From positions 1 through 42,553 of the forward strand of contig JBICIG010000072.1 in NCBI GenBank assembly GCA_043101605.1: a DNA stretch of 42,553 nt. The letters run 5' to 3'. Positions 22,709-31,907 of this stretch are shown one piece after another. The DNA is from JBICIG01 sp043101605 (GTDB lineage: Bacteria > Planctomycetota > Phycisphaerae > Phycisphaerales > UBA1924). The notes beneath the pieces were generated by a model. The model was given only the letters and a program-made list of their open reading frames with translations. It had not been told where the DNA came from and ran no database searches. Both the position numbers and the translations under genes were made by a program. Every line of letters begins with the position of its first letter. Position 1 is the first letter of the stretch.

Positions 22709-23760
22709 CACGCCCCTGCTCTCCCGTTCCGTGCGTCCCCGCCCTCGCCGAGGCATTCGACCAGCGCGCCCATCCGCACCGCCACCCCCAGCGCCACCTG
22801 CCTGAGTATCACCGACCGCTCGCCGTCGGCGACCGCGCCGTCGATCTCCAGCCCGCGGTTCATCGGGCCCGGGTGCATCACGATCGCCCCGTCCTTCATG
22901 CGCCCCGCTCGCTCGCGCGTCAGCGCGAACAGTTCGCGGTACTGCCGGCGCGAGCCCAGGACCGAGCCCTCCCCCGCCCCGCCGTGCCGCTCGAACTGCA
23001 TCCGCAGCATCATCACCGCATCGGCGCGCTCGAGCACATCATCGAGATCACGCGACACCTCGACCAGCCCCGGCTCGCCCAGCCCGCAGAGCCCCGCCGG
23101 TGCCAGACCGGGCGGCCCGACGCACACCACCTTCGCACCCAGCATCGTCAGGCACGCCAGGTTCGAACGCGCCACCCGCGAGTGCGCCACATCCCCCACG
23201 ATCGCGACGGTCAGCCCCGAAAGATCCCACCATCCACCCCCGGCGTGCCCGAGACGCCCGTGCGCCTCGGCGACCGCGTACGCATCCAGCAGCGCCTGCG
23301 TCGGGTGCTCGTGCGCGCCATCCCCGGCGTTGATCACCGGGCACCCGACGACCCGCGCCACCATGTGCGCGATGCCCACCGGCGTCCCGCGGATCACCAG
23401 CGCGCTCATGCCCAGCGATTCGACCGTCCGAGCCGTGTCCTCGATCGTCTCGCCCTTGGAGATGCTCGTGCCCGAACCGCCGGCGATCATCACCGACGCC
23501 CCCAGCCGCACCGCCGCCGCCTCGAAACTCATCCGCGTCCGCGTCGAGTCCTCAAAGAACAGCAGCCCCACCATCCGACCGGCAAGCTCCCCCGTGTTCG
23601 CCGACGGGTCGTTGGCGATCGGCTCGTAACGCTGCGCCAGGTCCAGCAGACGGCGCACGCGATCGACCGGCTCACCGATCAATCCCAGCAGGTCTCCGCC
23701 GGCTGCGCTCACGCCCGATCTCCTCTCGCCCGACGCCCGCCCGGCTGCCAGCCGCGTCAT
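22708..23760 (-). CDS. pyrB: Aspartate carbamoyltransferase catalytic subunit
   Basis: 350-residue ATCase catalytic chain, catalysing carbamoyl phosphate + aspartate to N-carbamoyl-aspartate in pyrimidine synthesis. Carbamoyl-phosphate-binding motifs are FFEDSTRTRMSFE and HPTQALLD. The aspartate-domain motifs VMMLRMQFER and MHPGPMNRG are intact, as is SISKGETIEDTARTVESLG. It is longer than the usual ~310 residues because of an N-terminal extension and small loops. No regulatory chain (pyrI) or dihydroorotase is in the window. Its start overlaps the lipoprotein stop and its stop overlaps the gmk start, both as ATGA, so the three genes are translationally coupled. Confidence 0.95.
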   Translation of the reverse strand: MTRLAAGRASGERRSGVSAAGGDLLGLIGEPVDRVRRLLDLAQRYEPIANDPSANTGELAGRMVGLLFFEDSTRTRMSFEAAAVRLGASVMIAGGSGTSISKGETIEDTARTVESLGMSALVIRGTPVGIAHMVARVVGCPVINAGDGAHEHPTQALLDAYAVAEAHGRLGHAGGGWWDLSGLTVAIVGDVAHSRVARSNLACLTMLGAKVVCVGPPGLAPAGLCGLGEPGLVEVSRDLDDVLERADAVMMLRMQFERHGGAGEGSVLGSRRQYRELFALTRERAGRMKDGAIVMHPGPMNRGLEIDGAVADGERSVILRQVALGVAVRMGALVECLGEGGDARNGRAGA

Positions 23761-24389
23761 GCGCCCGAACCGTCCGCGTTGCCCGGCGAGTCGGCCGCGG
23801 GCTCCACCGCCGCGGGCAAGGGCAGCGGCACCACGCCCGGCTCATAAGGCTCATACTTGAGCACGCGCCAGTCGCTCGTCACGCCGCCCTCCATCGTCAG
23901 CCGCAGACACTGCGAACCGCCCTCGGGCAGCGGGCGATGGACATCCACCTTCGCCTTGCCGCCGCGCAGTTCGATCCGCCCGACGACATACAAAGGGTGC
24001 CGGGCCTCCGCGCCCACCAAAGGCTCGGCCGGCGGCCCGATCCGCTCGATGACATTCAGATACTGCACACGGCTCAGCCCCGGGGGCAGCCCCACCGTCA
24101 CAGGGCCCGTCGGCGGCCGCGTCGCCAGGTCCCCCACACTCGCGGCGACCTTCGGCGTGCCGGGCGGGAACCGCGCGATCGTCCAACGCACTCCCTCGGT
24201 CATGACCGCCAGTACCGCCGCCTGCTCGGGCGAGGCGACCTCCAACTTCGTGTCCCGGTACGGGTCGTAGGTCGTGTACCCAACGCACCCCGTCAGACCT
24301 CCGCCGACCAGCCCGCCGCCCACCAGTCCGAGCGTCATGCCAGCAGCCAGCACCGGCGTCCGCCCCCGAATCACTCGCTTCGTTCCCAT
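23757..24389 (-). CDS. Lipoprotein of unknown function
   Basis: 210-residue predicted lipoprotein. A basic N-terminus and Gly/Val/Leu-rich signal segment end in the lipobox GGLTGC, with Cys at about residue 34. The mature part has no recognised domain; VGYTTYDPYRDTKLEV, MTEGVRWTIARFPPGT and LYVVGRIELRGGKAKVDVH suggest mixed beta structure. The ATG at 24389 is chosen because AAGGA lies about eight bases upstream and the signal peptide starts here; the frame stays open upstream. It is the first gene of a leftward ATGA-overlapping operon with pyrB and gmk, which is odd company for an envelope protein. Confidence 0.75.
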   Translation of the reverse strand: MGTKRVIRGRTPVLAAGMTLGLVGGGLVGGGLTGCVGYTTYDPYRDTKLEVASPEQAAVLAVMTEGVRWTIARFPPGTPKVAASVGDLATRPPTGPVTVGLPPGLSRVQYLNVIERIGPPAEPLVGAEARHPLYVVGRIELRGGKAKVDVHRPLPEGGSQCLRLTMEGGVTSDWRVLKYEPYEPGVVPLPLPAAVEPAADSPGNADGSGA

Positions 24390-24586
24390 CCCCGGTTCCT
24401 TCCGTGCGGCGTGATCGCTCATCCGTCGGCCCGCGCTCCTCGAACCGCTCCGGACTGTAGGAATCCCCGCCCGCACGGGTCCGAGAACGACGCGTTGTCC
24501 ACACCCTCGCCGGTTGCCATCCCTCGCCCCGAGCACCCCACCCCGGCCCGGCCGGCCCCTGCTCCTACCCTTCCCCGGAGTCTCCC

Positions 24587-25303
24587 ATGCCCGAGCCCTC
24601 GACGCATCCCGCCCCCGCTCACGCCGGCCCCGCCGCCCCCCCGCCGAAGCGGTTCGTGCTGGGGATCTCCGGCGCTTCCGGCGCCGCCTACGCCCTGGGC
24701 CTGCTCGAGCAACTCCTCACCCGCGGGCACGAAGTCCACCTCGTCGTTTCCGACTACGGGCGTCGGCTGCTCTTCGACGAAGCCCGGATCAGGCAGGTCT
24801 CCTTCGATGACCTCCTCCCCCACCTCGCCGATCGTTTCCCCGAGCCGCCCGCCGACCGCAACGGCCGCGGCTGCTCCCCCGGCCCGTCGATCCGGGACCG
24901 CCTGATCTGCCACCCCCACAAGGATGTCGGAGCCGTGATCGCCTCGGGCAGCTTTCTGCACGACGGCATGGTCGTCCTGCCGTGCAGTTCCACCAGCCTC
25001 GGCGCGATCGCGACGGGCGCGGGCAGCAATCTCCTCTGCCGGGCCGCGATGGTGACGCTCAAGGAACGCCGCCCGCTGATCATCTGCCACCGCGAGTCGC
25101 CGCTGAACCTGATCGACATCGAGAACATGCGCACGCTGACGCTCGCCGGCGCGACGATCTGCCCGACCAACCCGGGCTTCTACCTCCACCCCAAGAGCGT
25201 GCAGGACATCATCGACTTCACGGTGGGCAAGGTGCTCGACCTGCTGAAGGTCGAGCACGATCTCAAGACGCGGTGGGAGCATCACGACCCCGCGGATCGC
25301 TGA
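24587..25303 (+). CDS. ubiX: UbiX-family flavin prenyltransferase
   Basis: 238-residue UbiX/Pad1-type enzyme that prenylates FMN to make the cofactor of UbiD decarboxylases. FMN-binding VLGISGASGAAYALGLLEQL is at 24-43. GSFLHDGMVVLPCSSTSLGAIATG is the conserved Ser/Cys loop, and ICHRESPLNLIDIENM plus ICPTNPGFYLHPKS form the dimethylallyl-phosphate site. A ~20-residue Pro/Ala-rich leader precedes the fold. GGAG lies six bases before the ATG. The partner UbiD is not in this window. It stands alone between the divergent lipoprotein operon and the convergent dnaE, with only 12 bp to the dnaE stop. Confidence 0.92.
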   Translation: MPEPSTHPAPAHAGPAAPPPKRFVLGISGASGAAYALGLLEQLLTRGHEVHLVVSDYGRRLLFDEARIRQVSFDDLLPHLADRFPEPPADRNGRGCSPGPSIRDRLICHPHKDVGAVIASGSFLHDGMVVLPCSSTSLGAIATGAGSNLLCRAAMVTLKERRPLIICHRESPLNLIDIENMRTLTLAGATICPTNPGFYLHPKSVQDIIDFTVGKVLDLLKVEHDLKTRWEHHDPADR

Positions 25304-25315
25304 CGCCCCGGGGAG

Positions 25316-28300
25316 TCACCCGCCGCGCTTGGTCAACTTCTTCCGCTCCTCGACCACGACCGTCACCCCGCCGATGAGCTTGGCGCACCCGTCGCCGAGC
25401 ACCTCGCGCATGCCGCCTACCAGGTCCGGGTCGAGCCGCACGCGCATGGGCTGCTCGGGCTTGAGCATCACCCACGCGTCCTCGGTCTCGAGCACCAGAT
25501 CCACCGGCACGGGCTCGGCCACCCCGCCCCCGACCGACCGCGCGCCGCTCCTTGAACCCTTCCCGTTTGCGATCGGCGCGAACGACTCGATCAGTTCGCG
25601 CACCCTCGACAGCGATCCCTCGGCCGACCCATTCAGCCGCTGCGCCCGCACGCACAGGCGCAGCGTCCCCTTCTCCACCGGCACGCCCTCGATCGGCGCC
25701 AACTGGTCCACGATGATCTGTGGATCCCCCCGCGAAAGATCCAGCCGACCGAGCACGAACTTCGGCGCGTCGGCCTTGTCTGAATCCTCGAGCAGGTGCC
25801 CGTACTTCGCGTAACGGTCGGCGAACAGCACAGCGTCGGCCGTCGCGGTCGTGTCCTCGAGCGTCAGGATCGCCATCCGCTGACCCGCGCTCCGCCCCTG
25901 CTTGACCACGATCGTGCGCACGCTCTGCACCAGCGCCGCGACGATCACCTTCGCGTCCTGGGGCTTGTCCTTCAACTCGGCGAGCGTCGCGTTCGTGAAC
26001 GCCCCCGACCACGCCGACCACTGCTCGAGCGGGTGGCTCGACACATAGAAACCCAGTGTTTCCTTCTCCTGGCGCAGCGTCTCGGCTTCGCTCCACGGCT
26101 CGGCCTTCTCCAGCGTCGCCTCGGGCGCCGCGTCCACGACCGCGCCGCCCCCGAAGAGCTGCGCCTGCCCCGCGGCTTTGTCCGCCGCCGCCCGCTGACC
26201 GGCCGACACCGCCGCATCGATCGTCGCGCACATCGCCGCCCGTTTGTCGCGACCGTGCAGCGCGTCGAAGCTCCCGCTCTTGATCAGCGCTTCGATCGTC
26301 GCCTTGTTCACCGCGCCGCTCGGCACGCGCTCGCAGAAGTCGAACAGCGACGAGTAGGGCTTCTTCCGCGACTCCCGATCTCCCGCCTCCCCGCCCCCCT
26401 CTCGCTCGCCGATGATCGCCTCGATCGCCTTGCCGCCGGCGCCCTTGAGCGCCTTGAGCCCGAAGCGGATGTGCCCCGTCGCCGCCGACCGCTTCTCCTT
26501 CTTCCCGAACACCACCGCGAAGTCCGCCTTGGACAGGTTCACATCGGGCGGCCTGACCTCGATCCCCGCGCTGACCACCTCGCCCGTCTTCGGATCGATC
26601 GCCCGCGTGTGCTTGCAGTCCTCCAGGTACGGCGTCCAGTCGCTGACTTTCTGCGCCTGGCTCTCGTAGGTCAGGAACGCCGCCATGTACTGCCGCGGGA
26701 AGTAGGTCTTCAGGTACGCCGTCTGGTACGCGACGATCGCGTACCCCGTCGAGTGGCTCTTGTTGAAGCCGTACCCGGCGAACTTCAGGATGAGCTCGTA
26801 GAGGTTCTCCGCGTCGGCGTTGGCGAGCCCCTTCCGCGCCGCGCCCTCGACGAACTTCGGGCGCTCCGCGTCGATCACCGACTTCTTCTTCTTGCTGATC
26901 GCCTTGATGAGCGAGTACGCCGCGCGCAGCGGGATCCCGCCCAGCTCGTGGACGATCTGCATCACCTGCTCCTGGTACACCATCACGCCGTAGGTCTCGG
27001 CCGTGAACCGATCGACGATCTCGTGCACCCGCGGCACGGGCTCGGTCCCGTGCTTGCGCCGGTTGTAGTCCGGGATCAGGTCCATCGGCCCGGGACGGAA
27101 CAGCGCGTTCGCCGCGATCAGGTCCTCCAGCCGGTCGGGCTTCATGTCCATCAGCAGCCGACGCATCCCGCCCGACTCGAACTGGAACACGCCCGTCGTG
27201 TCCGCCCTTCGGAACAGATCGAACACGCGCTGGTCGTCGTAGGTCAGCCGGTCGAGATCCAGCGGGTGCGGCCGCCCGTCGCCCTTGCCCCCGCGATACT
27301 CGCGCCCCACCGCTTCCCAGATCGCTTCCTCATCCAGCCCCTCTCGGATCAGCGATCGGCAGCGCTCGATCACGCTGATCGTGCGCAGCCCGAGGAAGTC
27401 CATCTTCAGCAGGCCCATCTTCTCGCAGGTCGGCCCGTCCCACTGCGTCACGACCTCGTGCGCCTCGGCCCCCGCCTGCTTGTACAGCGGAACGATCTCG
27501 TGCAGGGGCCGATTCGCCAGCACCACCCCCGCCGCGTGCACGCCGCAGTGCCGCGCCTGCCCCTCGATCACCCGCGCCGTGTCGATCACCCGCCGGACCG
27601 TCTCGTCGCTGTCGTACCGCTTCTTGAGCTCGGGCTCCTCCTCGAACGCCCGCTTGAAGGTCATCGCCGGCGCTTCGGGGATCAGCTTCGCCAACGCGTC
27701 GGCATCACGCAGCGGCACCTCCAGCACCCGGCACACATCACGCACCGCGGCCCTCGGCTTGAGCGTCCCGAAGGTGATGATCTGCGCGACATTCTTCTCG
27801 CCGTACTTCCTGCGCACATACTCGATCACCGCCCCGCGCCCGTCCTGGCACAGGTCGATATCGATATCCGGATACTCGCTCCGGTCCGGGTCGGTGAACC
27901 GCTCGAACAGCAGCCCGTACCGCACCGGGCACGCGTTCGACAGGCCCAGCACGAACCCCACCATCGTCCCCACGCCCGAGCCGCGCGCGTTCGACGGGAT
28001 CCCCTGCTGCCGCCCCCAGTTGACGAAGTCCCACACGATCAGGAAGTACGCGCTGATCAGCTTGTCGGCCAGAATCCTCAGCTCGCGATTCAGCCGGGCC
28101 CACTTGTCGAACGCGTCCGCGTCCTTCGCGCCGCCCCGGGCCGCGTCCGCCTCGTCCGTCCCCTCGATCAGCTCGTGCCGATGCGACAGGATCTCCGTCC
28201 CGTAACGCCACACCATCCCGGCTTCGCACAGCTCGCGGAGCGCCTTGTCGCAGTCCTCCTTCAACTCCGTCGCGGTCTTGCCCGACCCGCCGCCGGCGTC

Positions 28301-29371
28301 GAACGCCCGCAGCTCGAACCCCGCGCAGAACGCCCGGTGCCACGCCGACAGATCCCCCCCGAACCGGTCGTCCCCGACTCTCGGGCGATCCTTCTTCGCC
28401 GGCGACTTCACATCCACCACCGGCGCGTGGTTCGCCCCCACCGCCAGCTCCACCGAGCACCGCTCCGCGATCGCCCGCGTGTTCCCCAGCGCCTCGCCCG
28501 CCACCTCGGGCCACTCGCGCTCGAACAGCTCGGCCATCTCCTCCGGGCTCTTCACATACAGCTCGGGCGTGTACCGCAGCCGCTCCGGGTCGTTCTTGAC
28601 CTTCCCCAACGAGATGCAGATAAGCGTGTCGTGCGCATCGTGATCCTCCGCCCGCAGGAAGTGGCTGTCGTTGTCACACACCAACGGCAGGCCCGTCTCC
28701 CGCGCCAGCCGGATCAGGTGCGGATTGATCGAATTCTGCTCGACGATGTGGTGCTGCATCTCGACGAAGAACCGCGGCCCGGTCCCCTCATCGGCAAACA
28801 CCCGCGCGTGCCACTGCGCCGACTCGACCGCCCGCGCCCAGTACGACTCGTCCTTCGTCCGCTCGTACGACAGCAGGTGCTCGCCGATCTCCGAGCCCAG
28901 GTGCCCGTTGATCGCGATCAGCCCCGCATGGTGCGATTCGAGCAGCCCGCGGTCGATCCGCGGCTTGAAGTAGAACCCCGTCAGGTACGCCTCGGAACAC
29001 AGGTACAGCAGGTTCTCCCACCCGCGCTGGTTCTCGGCCAGCAGCACCAGGTGATACCCGCCGTCGCCCACGCCCGTGTAGGTCCGGTCGGTCCGGTCCC
29101 CCGGCGCGACATACGCCTCGACCCCCAGGATCGGCTTGATCCCCGCGTCCCGCGCCTTCTCGTAGAACTGCACCGCCCCGTGGATGTTGCCGTGGTCGGT
29201 CACCGCCACGGCGTCCATCCCCAGTTCCTTCACCCGGTCGACCAGCCGATCAACCCGGTTCCCGCCGTCGAGCAGCGAGTACTCGGTGTGCAGGTGGAGG
29301 TGCACGAACCCCGGGCCGCCCGACGCCGCCCCGGCCGCCTTCCCCCCGGATCGCTTGCCGCCTCCCGCCAT
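25316..29371 (-). CDS. dnaE: DNA polymerase III alpha subunit
   Basis: Replicative DNA polymerase of the C-family, 1351 residues (E. coli DnaE has 1160). The N-terminal PHP domain shows FVHLHLHTEYSLLDGG and VAVTDHGNIHG. The palm catalytic aspartates lie in YPDIDIDLCQDGRG near residue 500, next to GSGVGTMVGFVLGLSNACP. Fingers and helix-hairpin-helix blocks follow (FNKSHSTGYAIVAYQTAYLK). A C-terminal OB-fold is near residue 1140 (VIVAALVQSVRTIVV). Extra length comes from Gly/Ala-rich inserts in the PHP-palm and C-terminal parts. The ATG 29371 is preferred for its GGAGGG upstream; a GTG 12 codons upstream is possible. It converges on ubiX. Confidence 0.97.
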   Translation of the reverse strand: MAGGGKRSGGKAAGAASGGPGFVHLHLHTEYSLLDGGNRVDRLVDRVKELGMDAVAVTDHGNIHGAVQFYEKARDAGIKPILGVEAYVAPGDRTDRTYTGVGDGGYHLVLLAENQRGWENLLYLCSEAYLTGFYFKPRIDRGLLESHHAGLIAINGHLGSEIGEHLLSYERTKDESYWARAVESAQWHARVFADEGTGPRFFVEMQHHIVEQNSINPHLIRLARETGLPLVCDNDSHFLRAEDHDAHDTLICISLGKVKNDPERLRYTPELYVKSPEEMAELFEREWPEVAGEALGNTRAIAERCSVELAVGANHAPVVDVKSPAKKDRPRVGDDRFGGDLSAWHRAFCAGFELRAFDAGGGSGKTATELKEDCDKALRELCEAGMVWRYGTEILSHRHELIEGTDEADAARGGAKDADAFDKWARLNRELRILADKLISAYFLIVWDFVNWGRQQGIPSNARGSGVGTMVGFVLGLSNACPVRYGLLFERFTDPDRSEYPDIDIDLCQDGRGAVIEYVRRKYGEKNVAQIITFGTLKPRAAVRDVCRVLEVPLRDADALAKLIPEAPAMTFKRAFEEEPELKKRYDSDETVRRVIDTARVIEGQARHCGVHAAGVVLANRPLHEIVPLYKQAGAEAHEVVTQWDGPTCEKMGLLKMDFLGLRTISVIERCRSLIREGLDEEAIWEAVGREYRGGKGDGRPHPLDLDRLTYDDQRVFDLFRRADTTGVFQFESGGMRRLLMDMKPDRLEDLIAANALFRPGPMDLIPDYNRRKHGTEPVPRVHEIVDRFTAETYGVMVYQEQVMQIVHELGGIPLRAAYSLIKAISKKKKSVIDAERPKFVEGAARKGLANADAENLYELILKFAGYGFNKSHSTGYAIVAYQTAYLKTYFPRQYMAAFLTYESQAQKVSDWTPYLEDCKHTRAIDPKTGEVVSAGIEVRPPDVNLSKADFAVVFGKKEKRSAATGHIRFGLKALKGAGGKAIEAIIGEREGGGEAGDRESRKKPYSSLFDFCERVPSGAVNKATIEALIKSGSFDALHGRDKRAAMCATIDAAVSAGQRAAADKAAGQAQLFGGGAVVDAAPEATLEKAEPWSEAETLRQEKETLGFYVSSHPLEQWSAWSGAFTNATLAELKDKPQDAKVIVAALVQSVRTIVVKQGRSAGQRMAILTLEDTTATADAVLFADRYAKYGHLLEDSDKADAPKFVLGRLDLSRGDPQIIVDQLAPIEGVPVEKGTLRLCVRAQRLNGSAEGSLSRVRELIESFAPIANGKGSRSGARSVGGGVAEPVPVDLVLETEDAWVMLKPEQPMRVRLDPDLVGGMREVLGDGCAKLIGGVTVVVEERKKLTKRGG

Positions 29372-29437
29372 CGCCCGACCGCCCTCCTGGCCCCTTGCCA
29401 AATCCACGCGCCCGACGCCTCCGGCCCGAGCCCGGAC

Positions 29438-29467
29438 ATCCTAATCCGATCCCCGCCGATCGCCCAA
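29438..29467 (-). promoter_or_regulatory. Candidate dnaE promoter
   Basis: On the minus strand TTGGGC (29467-29462) and TAGGAT (29443-29438) are spaced by 18 bases, about 65 bp upstream of the dnaE ATG. Matches are partial. Confidence 0.25.
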
Positions 29468-29582
29468 GCCCCGGCCCCTCTCCGCCGACGATCCAGAATC
29501 CCCCAGATTACCGGTCTTTATCCTTTCAAAATACAAAAATGCGCCTCTGCCACAATTTTGGGTGAAATCACGCAAATCGGTG

Positions 29583-29612
29583 TTGAACGCCCCCTGAGGT
29601 CCGATCTACATT
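29583..29612 (+). promoter_or_regulatory. Candidate promoter of PEP-CTERM gene 1
   Basis: TTGAAC (29583-29588) and TACATT (29607-29612) are spaced by 18 bases, downstream of the AT-rich island and about 65 bp before the ATG. Both boxes match consensus at four of six positions. Confidence 0.4.
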
Positions 29613-29678
29613 CCCGTCCAGAGAGAGCTTCGGCCCGGGGTGGGAACCCCCCGACCGAACCCGAGAGAGAGAAAAGCC

Positions 29679-30476
29679 ATGAAGAACACCATCGCCCTCG
29701 GCGCGATCCTCGCCCTCGCCGGTGCCGCCCACGCTCAGGTCTTCACGCTTACCGACGCCAACTCGACCGCGGTCTTCGCAGACCTGACGGGCTTCGGCGG
29801 CGGCGCTTATCAGAACGGCTGGGAGGTCGACGGCATCTCGCAGCTCTTTACCCAGGACTTCATCTTCAACTTCCGCGACGGCAACGGCAGCCAGTTCCTC
29901 GACAACTTCGCCGGCGCCGCCAGTCTCTTCAACACCAACTCCGACCCCGGGCTCGACACCCTCAATGTCGAGTACGCCAATGTCAACGGCCTCGCCGTCG
30001 AGACCACCTTCATCCTCCGCGGCGGCAGCGCCAACTCCGGCCGCGCCGACCTCGCCGAGATCATCCGCCTGGTCAACAACTCCGGAAGCACGATGAGCTT
30101 CTCGTTCTTCCAGCGCGTCGATCTCGATCTCAACGGCGACACCTTCGACGCCTCGGCCACCATCGTCAACGCCAACGCCGTCCAGCAGGTCGACGGCATC
30201 TTCGGTGCCTCCGAAACGGTCAACACCCCCGCCCCCACCATCGGCATGGTCGGCAGCCCCAGCGCTGTGTCCGACGCCATCTTCATCTTCGAGCAGCTCG
30301 ACGGCACCGCGTTCGCGTCCAACGGCGACCTCGGCTGGGCCTGGCAGTGGGACATCACCCTCAACCCGGGTGACACCTTCCTCATCTCCAAGGACAAGTC
30401 CATCACCCCCGCCCCGGGCACCCTCGCCCTCCTCGGGCTCGGCGGTCTGGCCGCCTCCCGCCGCCGCCGCGGCTGA
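29679..30476 (+). CDS. PEP-CTERM sorting-domain protein 1
   Basis: 265-residue secreted protein. A signal peptide (MKNTIALGAILALAGAAHAQ) precedes an Asn/Asp/Phe-rich beta-sandwich-like body (SFSFFQRVDLDLNGDTFDAS, WQWDITLNPGDTF). The C-terminus is a planctomycete-style PEP-CTERM tail: PAPGTLALLGLGGL, a short hydrophobic helix, then RRRR. Family knowledge says such tails direct processing by an exosortase at the membrane and surface attachment; no exosortase gene is present here. The start is set by a purine-rich GAGAGAGAAAAG just before the ATG. It stands alone with a candidate promoter upstream and a strong terminator downstream. Confidence 0.87.
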   Translation: MKNTIALGAILALAGAAHAQVFTLTDANSTAVFADLTGFGGGAYQNGWEVDGISQLFTQDFIFNFRDGNGSQFLDNFAGAASLFNTNSDPGLDTLNVEYANVNGLAVETTFILRGGSANSGRADLAEIIRLVNNSGSTMSFSFFQRVDLDLNGDTFDASATIVNANAVQQVDGIFGASETVNTPAPTIGMVGSPSAVSDAIFIFEQLDGTAFASNGDLGWAWQWDITLNPGDTFLISKDKSITPAPGTLALLGLGGLAASRRRRG

Positions 30477-30498
30477 TCATCCTCCACGATCGCAACGC

Positions 30499-30538
30499 AA
30501 CGGCCCGCGGCTCTCGCCCGGGCCGTTGTTTCTTTCTG
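30499..30538 (+). terminator. Intrinsic terminator after PEP-CTERM gene 1
   Basis: AACGGCCCG (30499-30507) pairs with CGGGCCGTT (30519-30527) and is followed by GTTTCTTTCTG. It lies 22 bp after the stop codon. Confidence 0.85.
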
Positions 30539-30702
30539 TCAACCCCACCGCGATCACCACGCCGCGAACACGCCGTCCCGCATCGACGCACGCAACCCGC
30601 CCGCCGCGGCTCCCAACAACGCTTCAAGCCAACGAGCAACCCAGGAGTAAGCACCCACAAACCGCGCGCACGAGCGTCCCGCGCGCCGCGCTAGGATCCC
30701 CC

Positions 30703-30996
30703 ATGCCCGAAGCAGGCCCGCACAACGCGCGCGCCCACGCCGCCGCCCAATCGGCGCAACGCGTCGTCATCCAGATGCGCGAAGCGCCCCTCTGGCTCCG
30801 CGCCCTGCTGCTCCTGCTCATCCTCGTCGGCTTCCTCATCGGGCTGCTGATCATCGTTCCGCTGGCGATCCTCGCAATCATCGTCGCGGTCATCGCGCGC
30901 GGCGTCCGATCCCTCCGCCGCGCCTTCGTCGGTCCCAACGGCCCGCTCGACAAGCGGCGCAATGTCCGCGTGATCGTCCCCGATCGCCACGACTGA
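30703..30996 (+). CDS. Small membrane protein (hypothetical, 97 aa)
   Basis: 97-residue protein with a hydrophilic N-terminus, then one long or two short hydrophobic segments (LWLRALLLLLILVGFLIGLL and VPLAILAIIVAVIA, about 29-65), and a basic C-terminal tail (RGVRSLRRAF, KRRNVRVIVPD). It is probably an inner-membrane protein with a cytoplasmic basic tail. No family is recognised. AGGA lies six bases before the ATG. It converges with the zinc-ribbon membrane gene, leaving 11 bp between the stops. Confidence 0.65.
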   Translation: MPEAGPHNARAHAAAQSAQRVVIQMREAPLWLRALLLLLILVGFLIGLLIIVPLAILAIIVAVIARGVRSLRRAFVGPNGPLDKRRNVRVIVPDRHD

Positions 30997-31007
30997 CGCG
31001 CCACAAC

Positions 31008-31256
31008 CTAAAACACAAAGACCAGCACCAGCGCGATCAGAACGATCACGCTGACCACCAGCGCCCACCTCGGCACGCCGCCCGGCTCGCGCGACATCGC
31101 GTGCCCGCACCGATGGCACATCTCCGCCTGGTCGTACACCGACGCCCCGCACTCCGGGCAGGTCACGAACTCATCGCCGAAACGCGACAGGTCCTCGGCG
31201 CTCGGGCCCTCCGGGTCGAGCCCTTCCTCCAGATCGAGATCGTCGTACGCGGCCAC
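31008..31256 (-). CDS. Zinc-ribbon membrane-anchored small protein (82 aa)
   Basis: 82-residue protein. An acidic N-terminus (YDDLDLEEGLDPEG) is followed by a zinc ribbon with two Cys pairs (CPECG and CHRCG, about residues 33-53). The C-terminus is a single hydrophobic helix (WALVVSVIVLIALVLVFVF) that ends the protein. Such small ribbon-plus-anchor proteins are common in Planctomycetes; the role is unknown. GTG 31256 is the likely start because conserved-looking sequence begins there; the frame is open further upstream but Arg/Gly-rich. It converges with the 97-aa membrane gene. Confidence 0.65.
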   Translation of the reverse strand: MAAYDDLDLEEGLDPEGPSAEDLSRFGDEFVTCPECGASVYDQAEMCHRCGHAMSREPGGVPRWALVVSVIVLIALVLVFVF

Positions 31257-31907
31257 GCCCCACGGTAGCCCGACCCCCGATCTTTCGGGTGGGTGCCCGG
31301 GCTTCGGCGTCCGAAAACACCGACGGCGAGTCTCCCCGCCGCCAGCGGTCTCTCTCGGGGTCTCCCCCAAACTCACGCTCCGAGCCCGCCGACGCCCAAG
31401 CAAGCCGCCCGCCCCACGCCCCGGCGCGCCCGATTCACACTGTCCCCAAACCCCCACCCCAAACCAGCCAATCCGGTCCTTCTAAGGCCGACCCACAAGA
31501 ATTGTGTTGCAATAGGTCCGAAACCACGCCAAGCTTTCTCGGCGTCTCGGACCCGAGCTTTTGTCACGGGCCGAGCACGCGACCGTCTCGTTCGGGGGAA
31601 CGCAGATGATGGCAGTTCGTGCGCGGCGCGCCGCTGAATCAGTCGGCGTTGCACTCTGTTCCGCGTGCCAGACCTTCGCCAACCGCGTCGCGGACCCGCT
31701 TTCCGCGCCGCGATCCCATCGGCGAGACTCGCGACCCCGCGCCCCGATCAGCCCGACCCTTCGCGTCGGGCCCGATCCCCTTGTTCCTTCGTCTCGTTTG
31801 TCGCTTCGCTCCGGAGTGTCCGGCGCGGGCGTTCTCGTGGGACCGAGCGCCTCCAAGCGCTCCATTCGTGCGAGCTTCCTTCTCTCTGGAACTCGCGGAG
31901 AACCGTC
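31257..31907. other. 650-bp spacer upstream of PEP-CTERM gene 2
   Basis: No protein family is recognised on either strand. It contains a lower-GC patch around 31490-31515, a two-tier hairpin (31515-31553) followed by a short T-rich run, and a long pyrimidine-rich leader to the ATG at 31908. It is probably the promoter and long 5' leader of the PEP-CTERM pair. Confidence 0.5.
31515..31562 (+). promoter_or_regulatory. Two-tier hairpin in the PEP-CTERM 2 leader
   Basis: GGTCCGA (31515-31521) pairs with TCGGACC (31547-31553). Inside it ACGCC (31526-31530) pairs with GGCGT (31541-31545). GAGCTTTTG follows. It could be a terminator or a folded leader element; no known riboswitch class is recognised. 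Confidence 0.35.

Larger units (their letters stand above)
29372..29678. other. Divergent dnaE / PEP-CTERM intergenic region
   Basis: Contains no gene. An AT-rich island (about 29505-29580) stands out in the GC-rich sequence and probably marks control DNA for both flanking genes. Promoter-like pairs are listed separately. Confidence 0.6.

Noticed and set aside
25796..30373. Very long rightward open frame antisense to dnaE
   Set aside because: Its His/Arg/Pro-rich translation has no family, and it mirrors the strong dnaE gene; this is the usual high-GC shadow.
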